Below are positions 14,170 to 22,916 of a stretch of DNA of 46,050 nucleotides, piece by piece. Made by a program: the position numbers and the translations under genes. The stretch covers positions 1 through 46,050 of the forward strand of contig NZ_FZPC01000043.1 in assembly GCF_900187975.1 (NCBI RefSeq). The letters run 5' to 3'. Source of the DNA: Pseudomonas delhiensis. GTDB lineage: Bacteria; Pseudomonadota; Gammaproteobacteria; Pseudomonadales; Pseudomonadaceae. Positions within the stretch are counted from its first letter, which is position 1. Every line of letters starts with the position of its first letter. The notes below the pieces were generated by a model. That model worked only from the letters and a program-made list of their open reading frames with translations, searched no databases and was not told where the DNA came from.

Positions 14170-16743
14170 ATGAGCCAAAGCGACCTTTCCGCTCACACCC
14201 CGATGATGCAGCAATACTGGAAGCTGAAGAGACAGCATCCGGAACAACTGCTGTTCTACCGCATGGGCGACTTCTACGAGCTGTTCTACGAGGACGCCAA
14301 GAAGGCTGCCAAGCTGCTCGACATCACCCTCACCACCCGCGGCCAGTCCGCCGGTACGCCCATTCCCATGGCCGGCATTCCCTTCCATGCCGTGGAGGGC
14401 TACCTGGCCAAGCTGGTCAAGCTCGGCGAGTCGGTGGCGATCTGCGAGCAGATCGGCGACCCGGCCACCAGCAAGGGCCCGGTGGAGCGCCAGGTGGTGC
14501 GCATCATCACCCCCGGCACGGTCAGCGACGAGGCGCTGCTCGACGAGCGCCGCGACAACCTGCTGGCCGCCCTGCTCGGCGACGAGCGGCTGTTCGGCCT
14601 GGCGGTGCTGGACATCACCAGCGGCCGTTTCAGCGTCCAGGAAATCCGCGGCTGGGAAACCCTGCTGGCCGAGCTCGAACGCCTGAACCCCGCGGAACTG
14701 CTGATCCCCGACGACTGGCCCGCCGGCCTGCCGGCGGAGAAGCGCCGTGGCGTGCGCCGCCGCGCACCCTGGGACTTCGACCGCGACTCGGCGTTCAAGA
14801 GCCTCTGCCAGCAGTTCGCCACCCAGGACCTGAAGGGCTTCGGCTGCCAGGACCTGACCCTGGCCATCGGCGCCGCCGGCTGCCTGCTGGCCTACGCCAA
14901 GGAGACCCAGCGCACCGCCCTGCCGCACCTGCGCAGCCTGCGCCACGAGCGCCTGGACGACACCGTCATCCTCGACGGCGCCAGCCGCCGCAACCTGGAG
15001 CTGGACACCAACCTCTCCGGCGGCCGCGACAACACCCTGCAATCGGTGGTGGACCGTTGCCAGACCGCCATGGGCAGCCGCCTGCTGACCCGCTGGCTGA
15101 ACCGCCCGCTGCGCGACCGCGCCGTGCTGGAGGCGCGCCAGGAGTCGATCGCCTGCCTGCTGGAACGCTACCGCTTCGAGACCCTGCAGCCACAGCTGAA
15201 GGAAATCGGTGACGTCGAGCGCATCCTCGCCCGTATCGGCCTGCGCAACGCCCGCCCGCGCGACCTGGCGCGCCTGCGCGACGCCCTGGCCGCCCTGCCG
15301 GAGCTGCAGCGCGGCATGACCGAGCTGGAGGCCCCGCACCTGGGCGAGCTGGCCGCGAGTATCCGCACCTACCCGGAACTGGCCGAGCTGCTGGCCCGGG
15401 CGATCATCGACAACCCGCCGGCGGTGATCCGCGACGGCGGCGTCATCAAGCGCGGCTACGACGCCGAGCTGGACGAGCTGCAGACCCTCAGCGAGAACGC
15501 CGGCCAGTACCTGATGGACCTGGAGATCCGCGAGAAGGAACGTACCGGGCTGTCGGGCCTGAAGGTCGGCTACAACCGCATCCACGGCTACTACATCGAG
15601 CTGCCGCGCATGCAGGCCGAGCAGGCGCCGGCCGACTACCAGCGGCGGCAGACGCTGAAAGGCGCCGAACGCTTCATCACCCCGGAGCTGAAGGCCTTCG
15701 AGGACAAGGCGCTGTCCGCCCAGAGCCGCGCCCTGGCGCGGGAGAAGCAGCTCTACGAGGAACTGGTGGAACTGCTGATCGCCCAGCTGGCGCCGCTGCA
15801 GGACACCGCCGCCGCCCTGGCCGAGCTGGACGTGCTGGCCAACCTGGCCGAGCGCGCGCTGAACCTCGACCTGAACCGCCCGCGCTTCGTCGAGGCGTCG
15901 GGCATCCTCATCGAGCAGGGCCGCCACCCGGTGGTGGAGCAGGTGCTGGAAACGCCCTTCGTGGCCAACGACCTGAAGCTCGACGAAGACACCCGCATGC
16001 TGGTGATCACCGGCCCGAACATGGGCGGCAAATCCACCTATATGCGGCAAACGGCGCTGATCGTGCTGCTGGCGCATATCGGCAGTTTCGTCCCGGCGGC
16101 GCGCTGCGAGCTGTCGCTGGTGGACCGCATCTTCACCCGTATCGGCTCCTCCGACGACCTCGCCGGCGGCCGTTCCACCTTCATGGTGGAGATGAGCGAA
16201 ACCGCCAACATCCTGCACAACGCCACCGACCGCAGCCTGGTGCTGATGGACGAAGTGGGCCGCGGCACCAGCACCTTCGACGGCCTGTCGCTGGCCTGGT
16301 CGGCCGCCGAGCACCTGGCGCACCTGCGCGCCTTCACCCTGTTCGCCACCCACTACTTCGAGCTGACCGTGCTGCCGGAGAGCGAACCGGTGGTGGCCAA
16401 CGTGCACCTGAACGCCACCGAGCACAATGAGCGCATCGTCTTCCTGCACCACGTGCTGCCCGGCCCGGCGAGCCAGAGCTACGGCCTGGCGGTGGCGCAA
16501 CTGGCCGGCGTGCCCGGCCCGGTGATCCTGCGCGCCCGCGAGCACCTGGCACGCCTGGAGACCACCAGCCTGCCCCACGAGGCGCCCCGCCAGGAGGCCG
16601 GCAAACCCAGCGCGCCGATGCAGAGCGACCTGTTCGCCAGCCTGCCGCACCCGCTGATCGAAGAGCTCGCACGCCTCAAACCCGATGACCTGAGCCCACG
16701 CCAGGCGCTCGATTTGTTATATGCATGGAAGACGCGAATCTGA
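14170..16743 (+). CDS. mutS: DNA mismatch recognition ATPase MutS
   Basis: An 857-residue protein that finds base mismatches and recruits MutL. The mismatch-binding motif Phe35-Tyr36-Glu37 lies in [11 protein letters not shown]. The connector, lever and clamp domains follow to about residue 560, then the ATPase: Walker [10 protein letters not shown] at about 615-623 and the [12 protein letters not shown]alker B/signature near 694. The helix-turn-helix dimer region and a C-terminal DLLYAWK end follow the Pro/Glu-rich linker. ATG 14170 (MSQSDL) is preferred to an earlier TTG because it matches the family start. The upstream ribosome-binding site is weak. Length is normal (P. aeruginosa about 855). 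Confidence 0.97.
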   Translation: MSQSDLSAHTPMMQQYWKLKRQHPEQLLFYRMGDFYELFYEDAKKAAKLLDITLTTRGQSAGTPIPMAGIPFHAVEGYLAKLVKLGESVAICEQIGDPATSKGPVERQVVRIITPGTVSDEALLDERRDNLLAALLGDERLFGLAVLDITSGRFSVQEIRGWETLLAELERLNPAELLIPDDWPAGLPAEKRRGVRRRAPWDFDRDSAFKSLCQQFATQDLKGFGCQDLTLAIGAAGCLLAYAKETQRTALPHLRSLRHERLDDTVILDGASRRNLELDTNLSGGRDNTLQSVVDRCQTAMGSRLLTRWLNRPLRDRAVLEARQESIACLLERYRFETLQPQLKEIGDVERILARIGLRNARPRDLARLRDALAALPELQRGMTELEAPHLGELAASIRTYPELAELLARAIIDNPPAVIRDGGVIKRGYDAELDELQTLSENAGQYLMDLEIREKERTGLSGLKVGYNRIHGYYIELPRMQAEQAPADYQRRQTLKGAERFITPELKAFEDKALSAQSRALAREKQLYEELVELLIAQLAPLQDTAAALAELDVLANLAERALNLDLNRPRFVEASGILIEQGRHPVVEQVLETPFVANDLKLDEDTRMLVITGPNMGGKSTYMRQTALIVLLAHIGSFVPAARCELSLVDRIFTRIGSSDDLAGGRSTFMVEMSETANILHNATDRSLVLMDEVGRGTSTFDGLSLAWSAAEHLAHLRAFTLFATHYFELTVLPESEPVVANVHLNATEHNERIVFLHHVLPGPASQSYGLAVAQLAGVPGPVILRAREHLARLETTSLPHEAPRQEAGKPSAPMQSDLFASLPHPLIEELARLKPDDLSPRQALDLLYAWKTRI

Positions 16744-16769
16744 CGGATAGCGGAACAAGCTGCTAGAAT
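16740..16769 (+). promoter_or_regulatory. Probable sigma-70 promoter of fdxA
   Basis: CTGACG (16740-16745) and TAGAAT (16764-16769) are 18 nt apart, close to the -35/-10 consensus, and lie about 40 nt upstream of the fdxA start. The -35 overlaps the mutS stop codon. Confidence 0.55.
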
Positions 16770-16809
16770 CGCGCGCGCTTAGCCGCCCGCCTGAGGAGAG
16801 AACTAGAAA

Positions 16810-17133
16810 ATGACCTTCGTCGTCACCGACAACTGCATCAAGTGCAAATACACCGACTGCGTGGAAGTCTGCCCGGTGGACTGCTTCTACGAAGGCCCGA
16901 ACTTCCTGGTCATTCACCCGGATGAGTGCATCGACTGCGCGCTCTGCGAACCGGAATGCCCGGCCCAGGCGATCTTCTCCGAAGACGAAGTGCCGGAGAA
17001 CATGCAGGAATTCATCGAGCTGAACAAGGATCTGGCCGAGGTATGGCCGAACATCACCGAGAAGAAGGATTCGCTGCCGGACGCGGAAGAGTGGGACGGC
17101 GTCGCCGACAAGCTCAAGCACCTGGAGCGCTGA
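16810..17133 (+). CDS. fdxA: Seven-iron ferredoxin FdxA
   Basis: A 107-residue cytoplasmic electron carrier with one 3Fe-4S and one 4Fe-4S cluster. The nine cysteines are Cys9, 12, 17, 21, 25, 40, 43, 46 and 50; by family knowledge Cys9, Cys17 and Cys50 hold the 3Fe cluster and Cys21, Cys40, Cys43 and Cys46 the 4Fe cluster. The acidic C-terminal part is typical of the Azotobacter ferredoxin I type. GAGGAGAG lies upstream. It is monocistronic, ending in two hairpins, and is convergent to rsmZ. Confidence 0.96.
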   Translation: MTFVVTDNCIKCKYTDCVEVCPVDCFYEGPNFLVIHPDECIDCALCEPECPAQAIFSEDEVPENMQEFIELNKDLAEVWPNITEKKDSLPDAEEWDGVADKLKHLER

Positions 17134-17150
17134 TCGCTTCCTCCAAGCTC

Positions 17151-17175
17151 CAAGGCCCGCCTCGCGCGGGCCTTG
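17151..17175 (+). terminator. Hairpin just after fdxA
   Basis: CAAGGCCCGC and GCGGGCCTTG form a perfect 10-bp stem around CTCGC. There is no run of T after it, so it may protect the 3' end or add to the following terminator rather than end transcription itself. Confidence 0.6.
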
Positions 17176-17205
17176 TGCCATCTGTGACGGCACTTTTTCG
17201 CAGGC

Positions 17206-17237
17206 AAAAAAAGGGGCGGGATGGCCCGCCCTTTTTT
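17206..17237. terminator. Bidirectional terminator shared by fdxA and rsmZ
   Basis: A GGGCGGG/CCCGCCC stem around ATGG is flanked by seven A on the left and six T on the right, so it ends fdxA transcription on the plus strand and is the 3' hairpin of RsmZ on the minus strand. Confidence 0.92.
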
Positions 17238-17317
17238 CCCTACCCCATCATCCTGATGAGTCGCATCCCGCGACGTCCCGACCGGCATCCCTGTCGGCCT
17301 GCGTCATTCCCTGTACG
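17206..17317 (-). ncRNA. rsmZ: Regulatory small RNA RsmZ
   Basis: A transcript of about 112 nt that sequesters the translational repressor RsmA (CsrA). Read on the minus strand it begins CGTACAGGGAATGACG, as in P. aeruginosa RsmZ, and carries six GGA motifs, several in hairpin loops: GTCGC-GGGAT-GCGAC and CATCA-GGA-TGATG are clear stem-loops. It ends in the shared terminator. A TTGCCG-N16-TAATAT promoter lies just upstream (minus strand, roughly 17325-17353) and the GacA site is 175 nt upstream. The location between fdxA and rpoS is the known rsmZ locus. The 5' end is inferred by similarity. Confidence 0.93.
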
Positions 17318-17324
17318 CAGGAGT

Positions 17325-17353
17325 GATATTAGCTTTCCGTACAAAAGCGGCAA
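17325..17353 (-). promoter_or_regulatory. Candidate RsmZ core promoter
   Basis: On the minus strand, TTGCCG, a 16-nt spacer and TAATAT lie just upstream of the predicted RNA start, with 8 nt between the -10 box and +1. The region between this promoter and the GacA site (about 17390-17440) is strikingly AT-rich for this genome, as known at rsmZ promoters where H-NS-like MvaT/MvaU bind. Confidence 0.6.
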
Positions 17354-17491
17354 GCGGCTGCGGGTCGCACCCGGCGATGTTCAGGTCGAGCGCAGAAAAA
17401 ATAAAATCCTTTTTATTCAATGAGTTAACTATAAAAACCTGGGGAAATAGCCCCTGGCCGGCAGGCCGAATCGTCAAAGGCTCACAGCTTT

Positions 17492-17509
17492 TGTAAGCGA
17501 TGGCTTACA
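17492..17509. promoter_or_regulatory. GacA upstream activating sequence for rsmZ
   Basis: TGTAAGCGATGGCTTACA matches the GacA-box consensus TGTAAG-N6-CTTACA exactly. It is 175 nt from the RsmZ start, the usual far-upstream position, so rsmZ should be switched on by the GacS/GacA two-component system. Confidence 0.95.
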
Positions 17510-17571
17510 AAACCAAACTTAAAAAGTGCTGTCTCGCCTGCTGCAACGGGCAGGGAAACGGGAATTCCGTT

Positions 17572-17660
17572 GGGCGCATAACCGTTCGCGGTTATCCGCC
17601 GTTAGCCGCAACACCGGCGTCAGGGACAATGGCGGATAACGCCGTAGGCGTTATGCGCCC
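17572..17660. repeat. Long nested palindromic repeat with TTCG hairpin
   Basis: Outer arms GGGCGCATAACCG and CGTTATGCGCCC, and inner arms GGTTATCCGCC and GGCGGATAAC, make a nested imperfect inverted repeat of about 90 bp. The left part also forms its own hairpin with a TTCG loop, as at 11600-11627. Confidence 0.75.
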
Positions 17661-17703
17661 TACAATGCGGCTTCAGCGAGGAGGTATGGAGCGCTCCTCG
17701 TAG

Positions 17704-17822
17704 GATGGGTTGAGCGAAGCGATACCCATCGCCGTGCCGGATCAGGCGCCGGCCTTGCCGACGGAATCGCGGACGCTCCTACGCTGCATTCACGAGCGCG
17801 CGCCCTGCGCGCGAACCGCGAC
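17704..17822. repeat. GATGGGT inverted repeat and REP fragments
   Basis: GATGGGT (17704-17710) and ACCCATC (17724-17730) flank TGAGCGAAGCGAT, a repeat common in proteobacterial intergenic DNA. It is followed by broken type A and type B REP pieces (ATCGCGGACGCTCCTAC, then GCGCGCCCTGCGCGCGAA). Apart from these, 17510-17838 shows no gene. Confidence 0.6.
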
Positions 17823-17838
17823 AGGTACGCCACAGACG

Positions 17839-17870
17839 AAAAAGCCCGGAGGGATGCTCCGGGCTTTTTT
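17839..17870. terminator. rpoS terminator
   Basis: AGCCCGGAG and CTCCGGGCT form a 9-bp stem around GGATG, with A and T runs on the two sides. It lies 17 nt past the rpoS stop codon on the minus strand and can work in both directions. Confidence 0.92.
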
Positions 17871-17886
17871 CGCTACGGGTGGTGCC

Positions 17887-18888
17887 TTACTGGAATAGCG
17901 CGTCGCTCGACAGACCGTTCTTTTCCAGGATTTCCCGCAGGCGCTTGAGCGCCTCGACCTGGATCTGCCGCACCCGCTCGCGGGTCAGGCCGATTTCCTG
18001 GCCGACCTCTTCCAGGGTGCTGCTTTCGTGGCCGCGCAGGCCGAAGCGGCGGATCACCACCTCGCGCTGCTTGTCGGTCAGCTCGGACAGCCACTGGTCG
18101 ATGCTCTGGCTCAGGTCGTCATCCTGCAGCAGTTCGCAGGGGTCGGTGGGACGGTCGTCGGTCAGGGTGTCCAGCAGCGTCTTGTCCGAGTCCGGGCCGA
18201 GGGACACGTCCACCGAAGTCACCCGCTCGTTGAGGCCGAGCATGCGCTTGACCTCGTCGACCGGTTTCTCCAGCAGGTTGGCGATTTCCTCGGGGGACGG
18301 CTCGTGGTCCAGCTTGTGCGTCAGCTCGCGGGCCGCGCGCAGGTAGACGTTGAGTTCCTTGACCACGTGGATCGGCAGGCGGATGGTGCGGGTCTGGTTC
18401 ATGATGGCCCGTTCGATGGTCTGGCGAATCCACCACGTCGCGTAGGTGGAGAAGCGGAAACCCCGTTCCGGATCGAACTTCTCCACCGCCCGGATCAACC
18501 CCAGGTTGCCTTCCTCGATCAGGTCGAGCAGGGACAGGCCGCGGTTGACGTAGCGCCGGGCGATCTTCACCACCAGGCGCAGGTTGCTTTCGATCATGCG
18601 CCGACGCCCGGCGGGATCGCCCCTTTGCGCGAGCCGCGCGAAGTGGACCTCCTCCTCTGGCGTCAGCAGGGGGGAAAAACCGATTTCGTTGAGGTAGAGC
18701 TGGGTGGCATCCAGCGCGCGGCTGTAATCGATGTGCTTGTGCTGCTTCGATGACAGCGAGCTTGCCTTGCCGGTGACCTGAAGTGAGACCTGCTCTTCGG
18801 CAAGTGACTCGTCGAATGTGATGGCGGGCTCCAGGAGCAGCAGCTCGTCATCCACGTCAAACTCCGGCCCTTCTTTTTTGAGTGCCAT
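17887..18888 (-). CDS. rpoS: RNA polymerase sigma factor RpoS (sigma-38)
   Basis: A 333-residue sigma factor for stationary phase and general stress. Region 1.2 is [20 protein letters not shown], region 2 is [18 protein letters not shown] through [19 protein letters not shown] and [15 protein letters not shown], region 3 follows with [13 protein letters not shown], and region 4 ends with [23 protein letters not shown] 18888 (MALKKEG) has AAGGGA eight bases upstream and is the family start; an earlier in-frame ATG would add 21 unrelated residues. In pseudomonads the main rpoS promoter lies within nlpD, the next gene upstream. Region 3 and 4 lengths are normal. Confidence 0.97.
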   Translation of the reverse strand: MALKKEGPEFDVDDELLLLEPAITFDESLAEEQVSLQVTGKASSLSSKQHKHIDYSRALDATQLYLNEIGFSPLLTPEEEVHFARLAQRGDPAGRRRMIESNLRLVVKIARRYVNRGLSLLDLIEEGNLGLIRAVEKFDPERGFRFSTYATWWIRQTIERAIMNQTRTIRLPIHVVKELNVYLRAARELTHKLDHEPSPEEIANLLEKPVDEVKRMLGLNERVTSVDVSLGPDSDKTLLDTLTDDRPTDPCELLQDDDLSQSIDQWLSELTDKQREVVIRRFGLRGHESSTLEEVGQEIGLTRERVRQIQVEALKRLREILEKNGLSSDALFQ

Positions 18889-18983
18889 GTCGTTATCCCT
18901 TGCTGAGTTCGACAACAAGCCCGGACGAATCCATATCCTTGGGACGTCCAAGCCCGCTCACCCACGCGGGATGCGGCGGTCGA

Positions 18984-19844
18984 TCAACGAGGTGGCAGGT
19001 ATTGCAAGGGGTCCACGGGTTTGCCCTGACGGCGAATCTCGAAGTGCAGCTTCACCCGGTCCGTGCCTGTGGAGCCCATCTCGGCAATGCTCTGCCCGAC
19101 TTTGACCTGTTGCCCTTCCCGAACGAGCAGCCTGCGGTTGTGGCCGTAGGCACTCACGTAGGTATCGCTGTGCTTGATGATCACGAGTTCGCCGTAGCCC
19201 CGCAAACCACTACCGGCGTACACAACCGTGCCATTCGACGCAGCCAGGACAGGCTGGCCCAATTGCCCGGCTATATCAATCCCTTTATTCAAACTGCCGT
19301 TTGATGCAAAGCGGCCTATCAAAGTGCCATTGGTCGGCCACATCCAGCCCTCCGCGCCCTTGCCCGAAGCCTGGGAAGGAGCACTGCTGGCGGGGGGTGT
19401 CGTATTGCTGACGGTGGCCGCGGGCGCGGGCCTGGCCGGTGCCGGAGAACCGGCGGCGGGCTTGCCGGCCACCACTGGCGCGACGGACGGCGCGGTTTTG
19501 GCGACCACCGGCCGTGCCGCCGTACTGGAGCCGGCGCCGCCGAAACGAATGGCCTGCCCCGGGCGGATGGTGTAGGGCGGCGGGATGTTGTTGTGCGCGG
19601 CCAGGGCCTTCCAGTCCCAGCCGTAGCGGAAGGCGATGGAGTACAGGGTGTCGCCGCGGCGCACCACGTACTGGCCGCTGGTGGTCGCCGGCGTGCGGTC
19701 GGCCTGGTTGCGGTCGACCACCTTGACCTTGCCCCCGGAGGAGGATGCGCAGGCCGCGAGCAGGGAACAGAATGCTGCCGCCAGCAGCAAGCGGACGCCG
19801 CTCCGAATCCAGATCCATTGTTTCTGGGCCGCGATAGGGCTCAC
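18984..19844 (-). CDS. nlpD: Murein amidase activator lipoprotein NlpD
   Basis: About 286 residues. The signal peptide ends in the lipobox LAAC (CSLLAAC), so it is a lipoprotein of the outer membrane. A LysM domain follows (YVVRRGDTLYSIAFRYGWDW), then a Pro/Ala/Ser-rich linker, then a LytM (M23) domain. The LytM domain has NKGIDIAG where active peptidases have a zinc-binding His, and HFEIRRQGKPVDPL at the end, so it is degenerate like E. coli NlpD, which activates amidase AmiC during cell separation. The GTG at 19844 follows GGGGGAAGGG; ATG codons at 19862 or 19880 in the same frame are alternatives. Confidence 0.9.
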   Translation of the reverse strand: MSPIAAQKQWIWIRSGVRLLLAAAFCSLLAACASSSGGKVKVVDRNQADRTPATTSGQYVVRRGDTLYSIAFRYGWDWKALAAHNNIPPPYTIRPGQAIRFGGAGSSTAARPVVAKTAPSVAPVVAGKPAAGSPAPARPAPAATVSNTTPPASSAPSQASGKGAEGWMWPTNGTLIGRFASNGSLNKGIDIAGQLGQPVLAASNGTVVYAGSGLRGYGELVIIKHSDTYVSAYGHNRRLLVREGQQVKVGQSIAEMGSTGTDRVKLHFEIRRQGKPVDPLQYLPPR

Positions 19845-19927
19845 CCCTTCCCCCTTATCCATCGAATATGTGCCCGGCATCTCGCCGTTATGCTCCCCCT
19901 GGCCGTGGACGGCGCTCCCGCCGCCGC

Positions 19928-20596
19928 TCAGCCCAGGGGGCCGTTGAGCAGGGGAACGAAGCGCACCGAGTCCAGCACGCGCCGGTCGAATCCGTCGTCG
20001 GTGCGCTCGATCAGCATCAGTTGCTGCACTTCGCCGCTGCCCACCGGGATCACCAGGCGCCCGCCCGGCGCCAGTTGGTCGAGCAGCGCCTGCGGGACCT
20101 CGGCGGCTGCCGCGGTGACGATGATACCGTTGTACGGTGCCAGCGCCGACCAGCCTTCCCAGCCATCCCCCCAGCGAAAGACAACATTTCTCAGGTTTAG
20201 CTCCGCAAGTCGCTCCTTGGCGCGGTCCTGCAGGGCCTGAATCCGCTCGACGGAGAACACCCGCTCGACCAGTTGCGCCAGCACCGCGGTCTGGTAGCCG
20301 GAGCCGGTGCCGATCTCCAGCACCTTGTCCAGGGGGCCGGCGGCCAGCAGCAGCTCGGTCATCCGCGCCACCATGAAGGGTTGCGAGATGGTCTGGTTGT
20401 GGCCGATGGGCAGCGCGGTGTCCTCGTAGGCGCGGTGCGACAGCGCCTCGTCGACGAACAGGTGGCGCGGCGTGCGGCGGATCACCTCGAGCACCCGGGC
20501 GTTGGACAGGCCTTCCTCGTACAGGCGCTGGATCAGCCGTTCGCGGGTACGCTGGGAGGTCATGCCGATGCCGCGGCGACTCAGTTCATCGGCCAT
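19928..20596 (-). CDS. pcm: Protein-L-isoaspartate O-methyltransferase
   Basis: Repairs damaged proteins by methylating L-isoaspartyl residues with S-adenosylmethionine. The sequence shows the family N-terminal part ([20 protein letters not shown]), the [18 protein letters not shown] segment, and the cofactor-binding motif [17 protein letters not shown] favour ATG 20596 (222 residues), which has GGAGG eight bases upstream and overlaps the surE end by 11 bases. The annotated start in many relatives corresponds to ATG 20563 (211 residues), which lacks a clear ribosome-binding site. The overlap suggests translational coupling to surE. Confidence 0.93.
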   Translation of the reverse strand: MADELSRRGIGMTSQRTRERLIQRLYEEGLSNARVLEVIRRTPRHLFVDEALSHRAYEDTALPIGHNQTISQPFMVARMTELLLAAGPLDKVLEIGTGSGYQTAVLAQLVERVFSVERIQALQDRAKERLAELNLRNVVFRWGDGWEGWSALAPYNGIIVTAAAAEVPQALLDQLAPGGRLVIPVGSGEVQQLMLIERTDDGFDRRVLDSVRFVPLLNGPLG

Positions 20597-21344
20597 GGTC
20601 CAGCCCTCCGATCCAGTCCTGCAGTCCATTGAACGCCTCGCGGAAGGTTCGGTCCAGTTGCAGCGGCGTGACCGAGACATAGCCCTGCATCACCGCATGG
20701 AAGTCGGTGCCCTCGCCGCCGTCCTCGGCGTCGCCGGCCGCCGCGATCCAGTAGCCTTCGCGGCCCCGCGGGTTGACCACCCGGACCGGCGCCGCGGCGC
20801 GCTTGCGATGGCCCAGGCGGGTCAGCTGGATGCCGCGGATGCGCTCCAGCGGCAGGTTCGGGATGTTGACGTTGAGCACGGTGCGCGGCGGCAGCTCGAG
20901 CCGCTCGTGGTTCTGCACCAGCAGGCGGGCGAAGTGCATGGCGCTGTAGAGGTTGTCCGGCTGGCGCGAGAGCAGCGAGAAGGCGAACGCCGGGCGCGCC
21001 AGGAAGCGGCCCTCGATGGCGGCGGCCACGGTGCCGGAATAGAGCACGTCGTCGCCCAGGTTGGCGCCCAGGTTGATGCCCGAGACGACCATGTCCGGCA
21101 ACGTCTCCAGCAGGCCGTTGAGGCCCAGGTGCACGCAGTCGGTCGGCGTGCCGTCGACGCCGATGAATCCATTGCTCAGCCGCTGCGCGTGCAGCGGCCG
21201 GTCCAGGGTCAGCGAGCTGCTGGCGCCGCTGCGATCCTGTTCGGGAGCGACCACCACGCATTCGGCATCTTCGCTCAGCGCGTCGTAAAGCGCGGCGATA
21301 CCGGGTGCGTTCACCCCGTCGTCGTTGGCAATCAGTATGCGCAT
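20586..21344 (-). CDS. surE: 5'/3'-nucleotidase, polyphosphatase SurE
   Basis: A 252-residue stationary-phase survival phosphatase acting on nucleoside monophosphates and short polyphosphates. Metal ligands are in [10 protein letters not shown] (Asp8, Asp9), Ser39 in [11 protein letters not shown] and Asn91 in [20 protein letters not shown]. The gene overlaps truD upstream by 13 bases and pcm downstream by 11 bases, the tight surE-pcm-nlpD-rpoS stress operon of gammaproteobacteria. Length is normal for the family. Confidence 0.96.
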   Translation of the reverse strand: MRILIANDDGVNAPGIAALYDALSEDAECVVVAPEQDRSGASSSLTLDRPLHAQRLSNGFIGVDGTPTDCVHLGLNGLLETLPDMVVSGINLGANLGDDVLYSGTVAAAIEGRFLARPAFAFSLLSRQPDNLYSAMHFARLLVQNHERLELPPRTVLNVNIPNLPLERIRGIQLTRLGHRKRAAAPVRVVNPRGREGYWIAAAGDAEDGGEGTDFHAVMQGYVSVTPLQLDRTFREAFNGLQDWIGGLDHGR

Positions 21345-22390
21345 GGGTTTTCCGTTTGCCCTGCTGGTACCAGCTCGACCAGCTCGCGCACGACGACGGT
21401 GGCGAAGCAGCCTGCCGGCAGGACGAATTCCAGTTGCAGAATGTCAGGGGCCGGATAATGCCATGCCAGGGCCTGGATGGGGAGGCGCAGGATGCGCCGT
21501 TCGTGCGCCAGGTCAGCATTGCCCAGCCACTGGCAAAGCGCCACCTCCGCGGCCGCCACGGCATTTTCCAGCTCGCCGCTGGCGCCGCCGGCCGGCGAAG
21601 CGCCCTGGCCCCAGAGCGGCCCGGTGGGGTGCAGGTCGAGGGCGGCCAGGCGCGGGTCGTCGCATTCCGCCTGGCCCGCCGGGAAGAAACTGCGGCTGTC
21701 GGTGAAGGCCAGCAGGTCGCCGACCTGGGCGCGGTTCCAGCTGCCGTCGGCCACCCGCCGCGCCAGCACCCGGTTGAACAGGTAGCTGCGCCCGGCCGAG
21801 AGCAGGCGCGAACGCAGGTTGCGCTGCCCGGGCAGGATGCCTTGCTCGGCGCAGCTGCGGGCGTCCACGACGTTGCCGCCGTCGAAGCCGAAGCGCTGGC
21901 TGCCGAAATAGTTGGGCACGCCCTCGGCGGCGATACGCCGCAGCCGCTCGTCGAGTGCCTCGTGCCCACCCTGCAACTGCGTGAGGCGCAGGGTGAAGCC
22001 GTTGGCCGCATGGGCGCCGCGCTGCAGCTTGCGCTGGTGGCGGGTGCGCTCGAGGATGCGCAGGCTGTCGTCCTCGGCCGCGGCCAGGTCGGGGTCGGCC
22101 TTGCCCGGCAGGTGCAGGCTGAACCACTGGCGCGTCAGCGCCTGGCGGTCCTTGAGCCCGGCGTAGCTGATCAGCCGCTGCGACACCCCGGCCGCACGGG
22201 CCAGGCGGCGCGCGGCCTCCTCGGTGTTCAGCCCGCGCTTCTCCACCCACAGCCAGAGGTGCTCGCCCTCGCCGGACAGCGGGATGTCCAGCACCTCGTC
22301 GACCTGGAAGTCCTCGGCCACCGCCTTGAGCACCGCGCGGCCGCAGGGCTCGCCATGGGCGCGCGGGCCCAGCAGCTCCAGTTCGGTCAT
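21332..22390 (-). CDS. truD: tRNA pseudouridine(13) synthase TruD
   Basis: A 352-residue enzyme that makes pseudouridine at position 13 of tRNA-Glu and other tRNAs. The N-terminal [20 protein letters not shown] and [11 protein letters not shown] segments precede the signature [15 protein letters not shown] with catalytic Asp81. The TruD insertion domain (about 155-300) includes [12 protein letters not shown]. The end overlaps surE by 13 bases, and the start overlaps the ispF stop region by 4 bases (ATGA), so the genes are probably co-translated. Confidence 0.96.
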   Translation of the reverse strand: MTELELLGPRAHGEPCGRAVLKAVAEDFQVDEVLDIPLSGEGEHLWLWVEKRGLNTEEAARRLARAAGVSQRLISYAGLKDRQALTRQWFSLHLPGKADPDLAAAEDDSLRILERTRHQRKLQRGAHAANGFTLRLTQLQGGHEALDERLRRIAAEGVPNYFGSQRFGFDGGNVVDARSCAEQGILPGQRNLRSRLLSAGRSYLFNRVLARRVADGSWNRAQVGDLLAFTDSRSFFPAGQAECDDPRLAALDLHPTGPLWGQGASPAGGASGELENAVAAAEVALCQWLGNADLAHERRILRLPIQALAWHYPAPDILQLEFVLPAGCFATVVVRELVELVPAGQTENPCAY

Positions 22391-22860
22391 GGACGGACCA
22401 GCAGGGCGACGGCGTGCACCGCGATGCCTTCCTCGCGCCCGGTGAAACCGAGCTTCTCGGTGGTGGTGGCCTTGACGTTGACCTGTTCGATATCGACCTG
22501 CAGGTCCTCGGCGATGGCGGCGCGCATGGCCTCGATGTGCGGCGCCATCTTCGGCGCCTGGGCGATGATGGTGGCGTCGACGTTGCCGATCACATGGCCC
22601 TTTTCGTGCACCAGGGTCACCACGTGGCGCAGCAGCGCGCGGCTGTCGGCGCCCTTGAAGCGCGGGTCGGTGTCCGGGAAGTGCTTGCCGATGTCGCCCA
22701 GGGCGCAGGCGCCGAGCAGCGCATCGCTCAGCGCATGCAGCAGCACGTCGCCGTCGGAGTGGGCGATGAGCCCGAACTTGTGGGGAATGCGCACGCCGCC
22801 GAGGGTGATGAAGTCGCCCTCGCCGAAGCAGTGCACGTCGTAGCCATGGCCGATACGCAT
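22387..22860 (-). CDS. ispF: 2-C-methyl-D-erythritol 2,4-cyclodiphosphate synthase
   Basis: A 157-residue trimeric zinc enzyme of the non-mevalonate isoprenoid pathway. Metal ligands Asp8, His10 (GYDVH) and His42 (DVLLHA) are present, as are [14 protein letters not shown] and the C-terminal [20 protein letters not shown] with the nucleotide-binding Thr/Glu. The ATG at 22860 directly follows a rho-independent terminator of the upstream fghA gene, and the only likely ribosome-binding site (AGGG) is inside the 3' arm of that hairpin. The partner gene ispD is not adjacent here but lies at 28588-29301. Confidence 0.96.
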   Translation of the reverse strand: MRIGHGYDVHCFGEGDFITLGGVRIPHKFGLIAHSDGDVLLHALSDALLGACALGDIGKHFPDTDPRFKGADSRALLRHVVTLVHEKGHVIGNVDATIIAQAPKMAPHIEAMRAAIAEDLQVDIEQVNVKATTTEKLGFTGREEGIAVHAVALLVRP

Positions 22861-22888
22861 AGAAAAACGCCCTGAGTCAGTCAGGGCG
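22861..22888 (-). terminator. Terminator of fghA overlapping the ispF leader
   Basis: On the minus strand CGCCCTGA, loop CTGAC and TCAGGGCG form an 8-bp perfect stem followed by TTTTTCT, which ends at the ispF ATG. It lies 29 nt past the fghA stop. The 3' arm holds AGGG, the apparent ribosome-binding site of ispF. Confidence 0.85.
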
Positions 22889-22916
22889 TCGATTCTACCG
22901 GAAAGCCGCGGCGCCT

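Noticed and set aside
13876..16650. A 924-codon minus-strand frame opposite mutS
   Set aside because: Mostly low-complexity Gln/Val/Ala/His, a shadow of the mutS codons.
16926..17423. Plus-strand open frame across the fdxA end and rsmZ
   Set aside because: It runs through a terminator and a known non-coding RNA on the other strand, and has no coding features.
17500..17703. Short plus-strand frame (67 codons) starting in the GacA box
   Set aside because: Its start lies in the regulatory site and it reads through a palindromic repeat.
18984..19844. NlpD LytM domain as an active peptidase
   Set aside because: The His of the zinc site is replaced (GIDIAG), as in the known inactive activator class.
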